This document shows, one piece after another, positions 8,884 to 18,561 of a stretch of 64,000 nucleotides of DNA (the stretch's first letter is position 1; each line of letters opens with the position of its first letter). The notes beneath the pieces are model-generated. The model was given only the letters and a program-made list of their open reading frames with translations. It did not search any database and was not told the origin of the DNA. The DNA is from Bacteroidota bacterium (GTDB taxonomy: Bacteria > Bacteroidota > Bacteroidia > Bacteroidales > JAADJA01), in NCBI GenBank assembly GCA_020444515.1, contig JAHLKX010000001.1:682001-746000 (forward strand). The letters run 5' to 3'. Made by a program: the position numbers and the translations under genes.

Positions 8884-9786
8884 TGGTTTTTCAAGGATCA
8901 ATTCACTTTTCCTGATGTCTTTTACCAAAAGGGTTTGAAGATGGCCAATCTGAATTTCTGCATTGATCTTTTTCTCATGAATTAAAATATTTTTTCCAAA
9001 ATCATTGCGAAAAACAAAAGTCGGCCACCTTCCGTCAGGATATACATCAATTTCTGTTCGCTCTATGAGCTCAAACTCATATAGTTTCCCAATTTTATAA
9101 AAAGGATGTTCAGGCTCAAAATAAAAATCGCTTCCTTCCCTGATTATCCTACAACGAATTTCATGGTCGATTTGAATACCGTATTCCGAATAATACTTTC
9201 TGCGCAATTTATATTCCCGGCCCTTTTGATCAATCAGGATAAAATACTCATAATTATCACCATAACTAACCAGTTGCGTTACCCGGAAGCGATGAAAATC
9301 ACCATGTTTCAATTCCGTGAACGATTCGCTGACCCCATCCGTTGAAATATAAACTTTACCCTTTTTTATCCTGGTCACACGGGCCGTCAAGACATTGGTA
9401 GTAATGTCCATATCCCGTTGAGGCAAAAGAACATCATTTCCCAGGCAGTCTTCGAAAAGGGCCACATCTTCTTTCATCCCCATCGAATTTTGCATTTTAA
9501 TAATTTGCTTAAACTGGAACTGATACTGTCTGCCGGTTTCATAACACGGATGTTGTGGCTCTATGAAAACCTGACCTGTGCAATTGATATGATCCACTCT
9601 GCAACGGATAATATTACCTGGTTCCAGCTTGTATTTTTTGTAAGGTTCGGACAGAATCAGATGTTTTACACGGTTTGGATCCATCAGTTTAATCCTTTCC
9701 TCACCGGTTGGCAAGGTGATCCATCCCTCTACCACAAAATCATAGAAATGTCCTTCTTCAAGTTTTACAAATGCAGACGAACTCAT
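8881..9786 (-). CDS. Conserved hypothetical protein made of two tandem copies of a ~145-residue unit
   Basis: 301 residues, no signal peptide or membrane segment, so probably cytoplasmic. I do not recognise the family. The two halves (about 5-150 and 155-300) repeat each other: IRCRVDHI...VFIEPQHPCYETGRQYQF in the first matches IRCRIIRE...YFEPEHPFYKIGKLYEF in the second, and both halves open with [EK].G.F..F.V and close with a basic beta strand. The pattern of short strands suggests paired OB-fold/S1-like units, possibly nucleic-acid binding, but that is inference. It follows the RelA/SpoT gene by 10 bp and is very likely co-transcribed with it. Confidence 0.75.
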   Translation of the reverse strand: MSSSAFVKLEEGHFYDFVVEGWITLPTGEERIKLMDPNRVKHLILSEPYKKYKLEPGNIIRCRVDHINCTGQVFIEPQHPCYETGRQYQFQFKQIIKMQNSMGMKEDVALFEDCLGNDVLLPQRDMDITTNVLTARVTRIKKGKVYISTDGVSESFTELKHGDFHRFRVTQLVSYGDNYEYFILIDQKGREYKLRRKYYSEYGIQIDHEIRCRIIREGSDFYFEPEHPFYKIGKLYEFELIERTEIDVYPDGRWPTFVFRNDFGKNILIHEKKINAEIQIGHLQTLLVKDIRKSELILEKP

Positions 9787-9796
9787 TATATATACA

Positions 9797-11998
9797 TCAA
9801 GAAATATCGGCCCGGACCGCCTTTTTTACACCCTTAACTTTGAGTAATTTATGGATGAGCATCTCAAGGTGACCCGTATCTTTTACACTTAATTTGATCT
9901 TCGCTTCAAAACCACTTGATACGCCAGTATCCACATTCAGTGAAACCATATTTACCTTAAAGTCATTGGAGATCACTGTTGTAATATTATTTAGCACACC
10001 CATTTGATCATCACCAATAACATGAAGTGTTGTTAAATACGTTTTAGCGTCATCTGTTTTTCTCCATTTCACGTCAATAACACGATAATTATATTTAGAC
10101 AGCATCTGACGGGCATTGGGACAATTGAGTCGATGAATGGTTATGCCTTTTCCCACGGTAACAAAACCGAAAACAGCATCGCCTGAAATAGGATTGCAGC
10201 ATTTGGCCAGCTCGTAATCCAGGTTATCAATATCATCGTCGATCACCATGAAGTCTTTCGACTCTTCCTGGAGCGGGGTTTTTGTTAATTTTTCCGGTTC
10301 TTTTGATTCGTCCTTAGCAGCAGGCTTTGTTTCTGCCGGACTCTCAGCAATTGTCTTTTTAATATCATTCAGATCAATCTTCTCAATGGCAATCAAATAA
10401 TAAAGATCCACTGATGAGCTCAATTTATATTGTCTGACCAGTTTGTCGATGATGGCATCATTGAATTGGATCTTCCTGTTTCTGAGTTTTCGCCGCAAGA
10501 TCTCCTTCCCCTCTTCGGCTTCCTTAAAGCGCTCTTCTTTCATAGCCCGCTTGATCTTACTTTTCGCCTTATTGGTAACCACGAATGATAGCCAATCCAT
10601 TTTGGGTTTTTGGCTTTTTGAAGTGATTACTTCCACCTTATCTCCATTTTGAAGGATATAGCGGATGGGCACGATTCTGCCATTGACTCGTGCTCCATTG
10701 CACATGTCACCCACACTGGTGTGAATATCGTAAGCAAAATCAAGTACGGTAGCACCATGCGGCAGTTTGCGCAGATCGCCCTCCGGAGTAAACACAAAGG
10801 TTTTGTCGCTGTAAAGATCAATTTTTGAAATGGCTTTGCTGTCTAATTTATCCTGTTCTGCATTTTCGATAACATCCCTGATCTTTAGCATCCACTCTTC
10901 CTGATCAGCCTTTCTCCCGCCCTCTTTGTATTTCCAGTGAGCTGCCAGGCCCTGTTCTGCCAGTTCATCCATTCTTTTCGAGCGTATTTGAACCTCAACC
11001 CATTTCCCATGAGAATCAATCACCGTTGTGTGCAACGACTCGTAACCACTGGCTTTGGGTGTTGAAATCCAATCACGTAAACGATTGGGATTGGGTTGGT
11101 AAATATCTGTGACGATGGAATAGGCACGCCAGCAATCCCCCTTCTCATCTTTTTTGGGTGTATCTAAAATAATCCGGACGGCAAAAAGATCATAAACCTC
11201 ATCAAACCCCACATTTTGTTTTTTCATCTTTCGCCATATGCTATGGATAGATTTTGGTCGTCCCTTAATATCAAAAACAAACCCCTGTTTGATCATTTCC
11301 CGTTCTATGGGTGCAATGAACTCTTCAATAAATGCTCTTTGCTTGGTTCGAGAATCCTTGACTTTTTTGGCAATGCTCCTGTAAATGGCTGTATGCGAAT
11401 GCTTCATCCATAATTCTTCCATTTCGGTTTTCACATGATAAAGTCCCAACCGATGAGCAATAGGAATATAAATATGATTGACCTCTGCCAGAAATTTTTC
11501 TCGTTTTGATTTAGGTACAACCTCAAAATTCCGCATATCATGTAACCGATGCGCCAGCTTTATAAGGATTACCCGAATATCCTGAACGAGGGAAAGGTAT
11601 AATTTTCTGAAATTATCGGAATGGATGGAAATTTTTTCTGTTTGAATTTCTGAAAGACGAGTATATCCCTCTACAATCAAGGCTACTTCCTCCCCAAATT
11701 CCTTTTCAATATCCTGGATGGTAATGGTTTTTCCATCCACAATGTTATGCAACAGTGCACAAATCACAGAGGTCATTCCCAGGTTGATCTCCTTCAAGGC
11801 GATACCTGCTACTTCTATGGAGTGATAAATATATTCTTCCCCCGTTTTTTCCCAGGTGGGTTGATGGTACTCCAGTACTATTTCAAAAGCTTTTCGTAAC
11901 CGAATTGCCTCTTTTTTATTAATGATAGGACGGCAATACCGCAAAAGGGTCCTGTAAATTTCCCTGATCCTTATGTTATTATTGGTGAGCTCAGCCAT
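9797..11998 (-). CDS. Long RelA/SpoT-family (p)ppGpp synthetase with a degenerate hydrolase site
   Basis: 733 residues from the ATG at 11998 (an upstream in-frame start at 12055 adds an unlikely leader). Domains: HD region (about 30-185), synthetase (about 215-345), TGS (about 410-470) and C-terminal ACT (about 660-733). Synthetase residues are intact: GRPKSIHSIWRKM (R247, K249), NRLRD, YESLHT and VEVQIR. The hydrolase site is not: the HD pair is H84-N85, the following EDT is DGK, and the usual LADRLHNMR is LAHRLHDMR (H150, D154). It should therefore make but not degrade (p)ppGpp. A separate hydrolase should exist elsewhere in the genome. RxRD in place of RxKD or ExDD is also unusual. Confidence 0.93.
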   Translation of the reverse strand: MAELTNNNIRIREIYRTLLRYCRPIINKKEAIRLRKAFEIVLEYHQPTWEKTGEEYIYHSIEVAGIALKEINLGMTSVICALLHNIVDGKTITIQDIEKEFGEEVALIVEGYTRLSEIQTEKISIHSDNFRKLYLSLVQDIRVILIKLAHRLHDMRNFEVVPKSKREKFLAEVNHIYIPIAHRLGLYHVKTEMEELWMKHSHTAIYRSIAKKVKDSRTKQRAFIEEFIAPIEREMIKQGFVFDIKGRPKSIHSIWRKMKKQNVGFDEVYDLFAVRIILDTPKKDEKGDCWRAYSIVTDIYQPNPNRLRDWISTPKASGYESLHTTVIDSHGKWVEVQIRSKRMDELAEQGLAAHWKYKEGGRKADQEEWMLKIRDVIENAEQDKLDSKAISKIDLYSDKTFVFTPEGDLRKLPHGATVLDFAYDIHTSVGDMCNGARVNGRIVPIRYILQNGDKVEVITSKSQKPKMDWLSFVVTNKAKSKIKRAMKEERFKEAEEGKEILRRKLRNRKIQFNDAIIDKLVRQYKLSSSVDLYYLIAIEKIDLNDIKKTIAESPAETKPAAKDESKEPEKLTKTPLQEESKDFMVIDDDIDNLDYELAKCCNPISGDAVFGFVTVGKGITIHRLNCPNARQMLSKYNYRVIDVKWRKTDDAKTYLTTLHVIGDDQMGVLNNITTVISNDFKVNMVSLNVDTGVSSGFEAKIKLSVKDTGHLEMLIHKLLKVKGVKKAVRADIS

Positions 11999-12130
11999 CG
12001 TTTTCGGGGTACCAAATCTGCGGTGCAAAATTAGCACTGCCAGAATTGAAAACAAGTAAATTCCCGGTTTTATTATAACGTATTGGGAAAATTGGGTCGC
12101 TTTAACGATCAGATTGTGAATTTATTCTGG

Positions 12131-12165
12131 AAGAAAACCGGGCTGACCCCTTCAGGTCAACCCGG
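12131..12165 (-). terminator. Terminator after the clpS-nfeD-floA operon
   Basis: On the minus strand CCGGG-x-TGACC pairs with GGTCA-x-CCCGG (one mismatch) and is followed by TTTTCTT. It sits 14 bp after the floA stop codon. Confidence 0.8.
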
Positions 12166-12178
12166 ATTGATTCATTCA

Positions 12179-13195
12179 TCAGGATTCGGATGAATCATCC
12201 TTTTTCCCCCGTTCCTTTTTCCTGGCCTGCTGTTGTGGTTCTCCAATGGAGTCCCTCATTTTTGTATCGGCCATGATATTTTTATAGCGATAATAATCCA
12301 TAATGCCCAGATTTCCGTTCTTAAAGGCATCGGCAATGGCAAGGGGAACCTGCACTTCAGCTTCGATTACTTTGGCTCGTGCTTCCTGCGCTTTGGCTTT
12401 CATTTCCTGTTCCTGAGCAACAGCCATCGCACGACGTTCTTCAGCCTTGGCCTGTGCAATATTTTTATCAGCATTGGCCTGATCCATTTGTAACACAGCA
12501 CCGATATTCTTTCCAATATCAATATCAGCGATATCAATGGAGAGAATTTCAAAAGCGGTCCCAGAATCCAGTCCTTTTTCAAGTACAACCCGTGAAATGG
12601 AGTCGGGATTCTCCAATACCGATTTATGGGAATCAGCTGAGCCGATGGAAGATACAACTCCCTCCCCAACGCGTGCCAGTACTGTTTCTTCACCGGCACC
12701 ACCAACCAATTGTTTAATATTGGCCCGAACGGTTACCCTTGCTTTCGCGATAAGCTGGATCCCGTCTTTCGCAACGGCCGTAACGGGAGGTGTATCAATG
12801 ACCTTTGGGTTCACTGACATTTGAACCGCTTCCAGTACATCTCTACCAGCCAGGTCAATGGCAGTGGCTACATTAAATTCCAGATTCATATTGGCTTTAT
12901 CTGCCGATATCAATGCATTGACCACCGGAACAACATTCCCTCCGGCCAGGTAGTGAGCTTCCAACTCGTCACGATTGACTTTTAGGCCTGCTTTGGTAGC
13001 TGAAATCATACTCCTGACAATTACCTGGGGGGGTACTTTCCGCCAGCGCATGAACACCAGTTGGATCAGAGATATTCGAACACCTGATAGCAATGCCGTG
13101 AACCATAGGCCTACCGGGATAAAATAAAAGATTATCCAAAGGCCAAAAAGGGAAGCTACTCCTATGGCAATAATAATAAATACATTTTGTTCCAT
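12179..13195 (-). CDS. floA: Flotillin-like membrane scaffold protein FloA
   Basis: 338 residues. An N-terminal hydrophobic hairpin (about 5-45) is followed by an SPFH-like domain ([27 protein letters not shown] is typical of the family) and a coiled coil rich in Ala, Glu and Gln (about 235-290). FloA proteins form foci in the membrane and organise lipid domains and membrane protein complexes. It is 3 bp downstream of the NfeD-like gene, and this pairing is standard for the family. Length and sequence are typical. Confidence 0.94.
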   Translation of the reverse strand: MEQNVFIIIAIGVASLFGLWIIFYFIPVGLWFTALLSGVRISLIQLVFMRWRKVPPQVIVRSMISATKAGLKVNRDELEAHYLAGGNVVPVVNALISADKANMNLEFNVATAIDLAGRDVLEAVQMSVNPKVIDTPPVTAVAKDGIQLIAKARVTVRANIKQLVGGAGEETVLARVGEGVVSSIGSADSHKSVLENPDSISRVVLEKGLDSGTAFEILSIDIADIDIGKNIGAVLQMDQANADKNIAQAKAEERRAMAVAQEQEMKAKAQEARAKVIEAEVQVPLAIADAFKNGNLGIMDYYRYKNIMADTKMRDSIGEPQQQARKKERGKKDDSSES

Positions 13196-13198
13196 CTG

Positions 13199-13669
13199 TT
13201 AAGGGGTTTTAAGTTTAACCGTTATTTTATTGATATCGATCTTGGTGACTTCGATTTCCGAACCCTGGTCAATCATTTCACCATTTGATCGAACTTCATA
13301 ATATTCTCCATTGATAAAAGCTTTTCCCATTGGCGCTAATCGGGAGATCGTTTTACCGGTATCACCCACTTTAATCTTATCAGGCATAACAAGATTGACC
13401 CGGCTGCCAATGGCACTTTTGAGTGAGGCGCGCGACCATGTTCGTGATTTGAGTGCCAGGTATAGGGCTACGACTGAGAAAACCACTGAACCCGCTAAGG
13501 TTAATGTCCCTGCTACGCCACCATATACAGCATAAGCCTGCCATACACCAATTCCAATAAGTACAAAACCTATGATCCCCGCTACATTGGTACCGGGCAA
13601 GACCAGGATTTCAAGCAATAAGAATAGAAATCCTACAATGATTAAAACAGCAATGATGGTCCAGGACAT
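13199..13669 (-). CDS. NfeD-like membrane protein (short form)
   Basis: 156 residues with three hydrophobic segments in the first 70 residues (LEILVLPGTNVAGIIGF is characteristic) and a C-terminal OB-fold domain (about 80-156: GDTGKTISRLAPMGKAF is the NfeD OB signature). NfeD proteins work with the flotillin-like protein encoded next to them. There is no protease domain, so this is the short class. It overlaps no neighbour and sits 4 bp after clpS and 3 bp before floA. Confidence 0.9.
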   Translation of the reverse strand: MSWTIIAVLIIVGFLFLLLEILVLPGTNVAGIIGFVLIGIGVWQAYAVYGGVAGTLTLAGSVVFSVVALYLALKSRTWSRASLKSAIGSRVNLVMPDKIKVGDTGKTISRLAPMGKAFINGEYYEVRSNGEMIDQGSEIEVTKIDINKITVKLKTP

Positions 13670-13673
13670 ATTT

Positions 13674-13946
13674 TTAAAGTATCGAAACGCTGAGTTTCCG
13701 GTTTAACATTTCATCATACGGTGGCTTGAGTTCAATAACTGAACCCGATTTTACGGTGCACTTGCCTTTATAGTGGGCAATCATTGCACATTGCTCCGCC
13801 TGATATGGATCATGCCCGCATACATCGATGAGTGTTTCTATGACATATTCAAAGGTATTGACGTCGTCATTGAAGAGTACCAGATCGTTCGGATCCTGGC
13901 TGAGTTCCTTGGTATCATCTCCAGGTTTTATCTTTTCTCGAGTCAT
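13674..13946 (-). CDS. clpS: ATP-dependent Clp protease adaptor ClpS
   Basis: 90 residues. It binds N-degron substrates and delivers them to ClpAP/ClpCP. The core LVLFNDDVNTFEYVIETL is the ClpS signature, with the Asn-Asp-Asp loop that contacts the substrate N-terminus, followed by EQCAMIAHYKGKC. The N-terminal extension expected to enter the Clp ATPase pore is present. First gene of clpS-nfeD-floA; the functional link to the two membrane genes is not obvious and may only be transcriptional. Confidence 0.95.
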   Translation of the reverse strand: MTREKIKPGDDTKELSQDPNDLVLFNDDVNTFEYVIETLIDVCGHDPYQAEQCAMIAHYKGKCTVKSGSVIELKPPYDEMLNRKLSVSIL

Positions 13947-14014
13947 GTCAAGCTATTCCCTAATTTTCACTAAAATTAAAAAAATAATTCATTAAGAAGA
14001 GCAATTATATGAAA

Positions 14015-14022
14015 TATCTTTG
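14015..14022 (+). promoter_or_regulatory. Bacteroidota -7 box upstream of the Nudix gene
   Basis: TATCTTTG fits TAnnTTTG and is followed by GC. It would give a 5' leader of about 65 bases before the ATG at 14094. No clear -33 TTG at the right distance. Confidence 0.5.
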
Positions 14023-14093
14023 CACGCTTGAGATTATTTCATAAAACGTGAATAAATTCTGAACATGAATACCCCTGCTGCTGTTAATCCAAT

Positions 14094-14741
14094 ATGAAAA
14101 TCAACCGGGAAAATTTCGAAACATTTTGCCAAAAAATCGAGAGGCAACTTCGCCTTCAGCTTCCCGGTAATGAAGCCCACCTGAAGATGGCTTCCAGGTT
14201 CAGGCTTGATACTTTAAACCGGCCCAGAGATTTAAGCAAAGCGCTAAAAAGTGCGGTGCTTGTATTGTTCTATCCGGATGAGGAAAAAATCAAACTTTGT
14301 TTTATCCTTCGCCCTGATTACAATGGTGTGCATTCCAGACAGGTTGCATTTCCAGGTGGACGATGGGAAGAAGAGGATACTGATCTCACTGCCACAGCCC
14401 TTCGCGAAGCCGCCGAGGAGGTCAATATCCAACCGGATGATGTTACAGTATTAGGCCACCTCACCGATCTTTATATTCCTCCTTCCAATTATCTGGTGAC
14501 ACCTGTTGTTGGGTATTCCAAAAATAAACCGGAATTTCATCCCGATCATCTTGAAGTAGCAGAAATTATTGAAACGGACCTTGATTTTTTGTTTGATCCA
14601 TCCCGGCGAAAAGAAAAAATGATCAATGTAAGGGGCTATGACATTGATGCGCCCTACTTTGATGTAAAAGGACACGTTATTTGGGGCGCTACTGCAATGA
14701 TATTAAGCGAATTATCAGAAGTTATTAAAAGTATAGATTAA
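14094..14741 (+). CDS. Nudix hydrolase, CoA pyrophosphatase type
   Basis: 215 residues. The Nudix box runs FPGGRWEEEDTDLTATALREAAEEV (given in part), with the REAAEE metal-binding helix, preceded by the HSRQVAFPGG stretch typical of NudL/YeaB-like coenzyme A diphosphatases; the spacing inside the box is the slightly longer one of that group. It likely cleaves CoA or acyl-CoA to phosphopantetheine and 3',5'-ADP in the cytoplasm. Convergent with the OsmC gene, 13 bp apart. Confidence 0.88.
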   Translation: MKINRENFETFCQKIERQLRLQLPGNEAHLKMASRFRLDTLNRPRDLSKALKSAVLVLFYPDEEKIKLCFILRPDYNGVHSRQVAFPGGRWEEEDTDLTATALREAAEEVNIQPDDVTVLGHLTDLYIPPSNYLVTPVVGYSKNKPEFHPDHLEVAEIIETDLDFLFDPSRRKEKMINVRGYDIDAPYFDVKGHVIWGATAMILSELSEVIKSID

Positions 14742-14754
14742 GTATCCTTATAAA

Positions 14755-15171
14755 CTAATCTTCTATGATGATTTCATGATCAATTTCGGCTGCCTGACTC
14801 AACATAGCAGTCACCCCACAATAACGTTCTTGTGATAAATTTACAGCCTTTTCAAGTTTTTCTAACGGAAGGTCTTTGCCTTTAAACTTATAAATGATCT
14901 TGATCTTGTTATAATACTTCGGATGTTCTTCCGTCATTTCAGCTTCCACCTCAATATTTAATCCATCAAATTCGACCCTCATTTTTTTTAAAATAGAAAC
15001 AACGTCCATTCCGGTACATCCTCCCAAAGAAACCAGTGCAAGTGGTTTTGGGCGGGGTCCTCGGTTTTTGCCTCCGACAGCTTCCACTGCATCTAATATA
15101 ATCTTATGATCATTCACTTTGGCCTCAAAAGCCATATCTTCCATCCAGTTTACTGATACTATATTTTTCAT
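14755..15171 (-). CDS. OsmC/Ohr-family protein
   Basis: 138 residues. Both conserved redox-active cysteines are present: LVSLGGCTGMDVVSIL and SQERYCGVTAML. OsmC-family enzymes reduce organic hydroperoxides through these thiols in the cytoplasm; this sequence is closer to the YhfA-like OsmC group than to Ohr, so the substrate is uncertain. Single gene with its own leader. Confidence 0.9.
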   Translation of the reverse strand: MKNIVSVNWMEDMAFEAKVNDHKIILDAVEAVGGKNRGPRPKPLALVSLGGCTGMDVVSILKKMRVEFDGLNIEVEAEMTEEHPKYYNKIKIIYKFKGKDLPLEKLEKAVNLSQERYCGVTAMLSQAAEIDHEIIIED

Positions 15172-15253
15172 ATTTACTTGTTTTAAACTGCAAAATTAAG
15201 GATTATTCCATAGATTGACCGCTATATTGCCTATGCAACGGATCCAAAATATT

Positions 15254-16333
15254 TCATTCCGGAAAACAAAATCCAGCAGGACCGATGCCGGCTTGCAAGG
15301 AATCCTTGAGCTCACCATTGTTATTATAACGATATACCCATCCATCCTGCATGAAGTTTTTAGCATCTCCGGCATAAATTATTTGATCAACAGGATCATA
15401 CCCCAAACTATAGAAAACACCATCCCGCTCAGCAAATGCACTTAATTCAAGTTGTCCTGCGTTTACGGATTGACTGAAAATACCTCCCGGATAAACATAA
15501 TACAGTTTATCACCAGCAACATTGATTTCGAGTTTTTCGGGATGATCACTGGTGTTTGGAAATATAAAATCTGCCAATATTGTGTAATCAGTTGGATTGA
15601 TGCACAGTAGATGCCCCTGAGTATCGGAAGGATCAGGCCACCCGTTCCAACCATGTCCTGAACACAATACCCATACATAGCCGTTTTGATCCATCTGTAT
15701 GCCGGTGGGTTTTGGATAAACTTCAAGGGTCTTCTCGACCTGCCTGGAAGCAATATCAATAATGGTAATGGTGCTGTCGATGCCATAACCGCCCTGGTTC
15801 AGTATCCACATTTGTTGGTTAATCTTAAGCAATTTTTCCGGTCCGGTTCCGGTAGCGACTTCACCTATCAGACTCAAATTGGAAGGATCAAAAATCACCA
15901 CCTTATTATCCCAGGTAGTAAGCCATGCCGATCCATCACCAGCATCGGCAATATAGCGCGGGAGCGTCACATTTTCGATGCTGCCCATGCTTTGGAAAGT
16001 TTTTAACGACACGGCCCATACGGTATTGTCATTGTTCACCACGATGAATCCTTTGCCATCAATGGCGGTCATGGATTGAGCAAGATTTCCCAGGGGAAGC
16101 AGGTTGTTGCTTTGCTGAAATAACTTTGGAACCCTGTTTGCACCGCTCCGCTCGAACCATGTTACGGTTCCTGTACCGGTATTGAACGGACCTTCATTCA
16201 CGATAAAAATACCGGATTCAAATCCACTTTCCGTTACCGGAGGCGTATCTTCTTCCTTGTTGCATGCTGCCGTAGAGATTAGAAGACCTATCAATATAAC
16301 AGTGCTTAAAATTCCTGAAAAATTTGATTTCAT
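15254..16333 (-). CDS. btuG: Surface beta-propeller lipoprotein, BtuG-like cobalamin-binding partner of BtuB
   Basis: 359 residues. A lipoprotein signal ends at C24 (LLISTAAC), and the residues right after it, NKEED, match the K-(D/E)2 surface-export signal known for Bacteroidota lipoproteins, so the protein should face outward. The rest consists of repeated propeller-like blades of about 45 residues of the DUF5074/YncE-like type. In Bacteroides, BtuG has this architecture and binds vitamin B12 with extreme affinity, capping the BtuB channel. Here it lies 9 bp downstream of a TonB receptor that is under a cobalamin riboswitch, which makes the assignment strong even though the sequence identity cannot be measured here. 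Confidence 0.82.
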   Translation of the reverse strand: MKSNFSGILSTVILIGLLISTAACNKEEDTPPVTESGFESGIFIVNEGPFNTGTGTVTWFERSGANRVPKLFQQSNNLLPLGNLAQSMTAIDGKGFIVVNNDNTVWAVSLKTFQSMGSIENVTLPRYIADAGDGSAWLTTWDNKVVIFDPSNLSLIGEVATGTGPEKLLKINQQMWILNQGGYGIDSTITIIDIASRQVEKTLEVYPKPTGIQMDQNGYVWVLCSGHGWNGWPDPSDTQGHLLCINPTDYTILADFIFPNTSDHPEKLEINVAGDKLYYVYPGGIFSQSVNAGQLELSAFAERDGVFYSLGYDPVDQIIYAGDAKNFMQDGWVYRYNNNGELKDSLQAGIGPAGFCFPE

Positions 16334-16342
16334 ACTCTTTGA

Positions 16343-18247
16343 TTATTGAATGATTAAATTGATTGACAAATTAAAGGATCTACCAGGCATGGGAAAATAC
16401 TGCACCGCCTGGTATTCAGCATCCAGCAGATTTTGGATACTCAGCCTTAGCACAAGTTTATCTTTTCGCAATAACAGTCTGTGTTCAATGTTCATGTCCA
16501 GCAGTGAATATCCATCCACCTCTTCCAGATTGTCAGCCGTAACATACCTTTTGCCGGTAATTGCCTGATCAGCTCTATAAGTCCAACCTTTCCAGGCAAG
16601 TAAAAAATTGAAATGAGCCCGGTGATAAGGCACATAGGTTAACTGTTTCTGGTAAGTTGGATCATTGTCCTTCAATTTTTTTTCATTGGTTGTGCTCGTG
16701 TAGGAGTATCCGCCTCGCATTGACCACCTTACTTTATTCAAATATTGACCCAACTCCAGGTCAGCCTCAAGCCCGCGGGCCCATACTTTCTGAATATTCT
16801 GGGGCATCCAAAGATTTCCATCCGGCACCCACATGATCCAGTTTTCAACGTTTGAATTAAAGGCGGTAACTGCAGTTTTAATCGTGATGAATGCAGATGT
16901 ATCCGTTTTATAAATGAGTCCGATTTCTTCATTCCATGATGATTCCGGTTTTAAATCGGGATTGCCGCCCGGTATCCAGTATAGGTCATTGAAGGTAGGC
17001 ACTCTGAAGTTGCGCGAAATCGTGGCCCGTGCTGATAGATTTTTCCACATTCTTCCTTCAGCACCAACAGCGGGTGTAATGGGTACTGAATAGTCCGAAT
17101 TTAATTCCTGGCGCAGATTGGCATTTATTTTCCATCCATGGGGAAAAGATTGTGTTAATAACACATACACTGCGCCTTGCTTCTGCCTGACAGATTCGGA
17201 ATAATTAACACTTTGACCGATCAATTCTGAGGCTTCCAGCCCAACGCTTATAAGCGTTTTTTTGAAGATCAGTTTTTTACCAGACAACTCCCCCTGAATA
17301 CGGGTGGTCTCAATTTCAGAATCGATCACAAGAACTGGTTGGCCATCGGGATCAAGGTAGTGCTCGTAATCATTAAAAACAGCAAATCTTGCAACGAGTT
17401 GTCCTTTCGTATAATAGTGTCTGAAGGAAGCAATGCCTCGAAGGGAACGGTCTAGTTGTTGGGCGTCAGATGGTTTACTTGTTAGGGTAGCGGGAATTTC
17501 TTTATCATTTTCCTGGTACCAGAATGAGATGCCGGCAACAGATTTCCGGTTGAATTTATAATAAACATCTTGCATGAAACCTTTTTGCGATAAAGCTGCG
17601 TTCTGAAAGCTTTCCTGCTCCCCTGCCAGGTTGGTATAGTCGAAGTCATTCAATGCATGCCGGCCCATCACCTGGGTATTTAAATACCACTTTCCCGACG
17701 CATATACACCTTTCAGGTAAGCGGAATAATCTTCAAAGCTACCGGCCGAAGCACCAAACTCCAGGCGGTTGATTTTGCGAAAAACAGGTTCTGTATCCAA
17801 ATGGATCCCGGCACCGATATTACCGCTTCCATACAAACTGCTGCTACCACCATACAAAACTTTTACACGGTTAAAATAATTGCCTGGGATCAACGCCAGA
17901 TCACTCATGCCATTATTGGGGGGATTGATCTGGACACCATTCCAGAAAATGCTTGATTGGGAGGATGAAGTTCCCCTTACTGATAAAAGGTTCAATCCGT
18001 TCAGGTTGTACCGGTTAATGTTGAGGGTGGTATTTCGGTACAACACCTCCCCCAGCCCATTGCTACCCGAAGCTGACAAAACAGTACTATCGACCTGCTC
18101 CGTTTTCTGGCCGACTGTAAAGTCCTTCAGCCTCGATGAAGTGATCTCTACGTGTGGCAGTGTATATACACTGTCAGTCTTAATTTCCTGGCCAAAAGTC
18201 CAACATGCAGCTAACGTAAGGTGAAATATGAAAATAAGTCGTTTCAT
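16343..18247 (-). CDS. btuB: TonB-dependent outer-membrane cobalamin receptor, BtuB-like
   Basis: 634 residues. Signal peptide (1-19), a TonB-box-like segment (PHVEITSS, about 30-37), a plug domain (GLNLLSVRGTSSSQSSIFWNGV, partly shown) and a beta-barrel ending in aromatic-rich strands (SIQNLLDAEYQAVQYFPMPGRSF). It should import cobalamin or corrinoids using TonB energy. The riboswitch directly upstream decides the substrate. It has no N-terminal carboxypeptidase-like domain as SusC proteins do, consistent with BtuB. Confidence 0.9.
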   Translation of the reverse strand: MKRLIFIFHLTLAACWTFGQEIKTDSVYTLPHVEITSSRLKDFTVGQKTEQVDSTVLSASGSNGLGEVLYRNTTLNINRYNLNGLNLLSVRGTSSSQSSIFWNGVQINPPNNGMSDLALIPGNYFNRVKVLYGGSSSLYGSGNIGAGIHLDTEPVFRKINRLEFGASAGSFEDYSAYLKGVYASGKWYLNTQVMGRHALNDFDYTNLAGEQESFQNAALSQKGFMQDVYYKFNRKSVAGISFWYQENDKEIPATLTSKPSDAQQLDRSLRGIASFRHYYTKGQLVARFAVFNDYEHYLDPDGQPVLVIDSEIETTRIQGELSGKKLIFKKTLISVGLEASELIGQSVNYSESVRQKQGAVYVLLTQSFPHGWKINANLRQELNSDYSVPITPAVGAEGRMWKNLSARATISRNFRVPTFNDLYWIPGGNPDLKPESSWNEEIGLIYKTDTSAFITIKTAVTAFNSNVENWIMWVPDGNLWMPQNIQKVWARGLEADLELGQYLNKVRWSMRGGYSYTSTTNEKKLKDNDPTYQKQLTYVPYHRAHFNFLLAWKGWTYRADQAITGKRYVTADNLEEVDGYSLLDMNIEHRLLLRKDKLVLRLSIQNLLDAEYQAVQYFPMPGRSFNLSINLIIQ

Positions 18248-18354
18248 TTCTGTTGTATTGCCTCACGTTCAAAACCTGCAGGGAAAAGTTATCTGAATAG
18301 TTGACGAATCAATTATTCTCCGCTTTTTAACCCGAAAGCTTTGAATGATTTTGC

Positions 18355-18560
18355 ATAGATGGCAGGTCTTCTGACTTATCCGGCTGATTGATGACTTCCC
18401 ATTCGCCTTTCAACGATCAGTGTCTTAAGATTCAATCAACAATAAAAATCCTTTTGGGATTTTATCGGAATCACAGCAGCGGGTACTGTTGCCGGTTTTC
18501 ACGGCATTCCCTTTTCAGACTGTTCCTCTGTTTAAGAACGGGTGCACCATGTATGCGATG
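18355..18560 (-). promoter_or_regulatory. Cobalamin (AdoCbl-type) riboswitch
   Basis: On the minus strand the transcript begins near GGTGCACC, continues through GGGAATGCCGTGAAAACCGG and the B12-box-like CAGTACCCGCTGCTGTGA (18471-18488), and closes with AAGTCAGAAGACCTGCC (18361-18377). These blocks in this order are those of cobalamin riboswitches. It lies in the leader of btuB, about 110 bases before its ATG, and should repress btuB-btuG when B12 is plentiful. Confidence 0.95.
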
Positions 18561-18561
18561 A

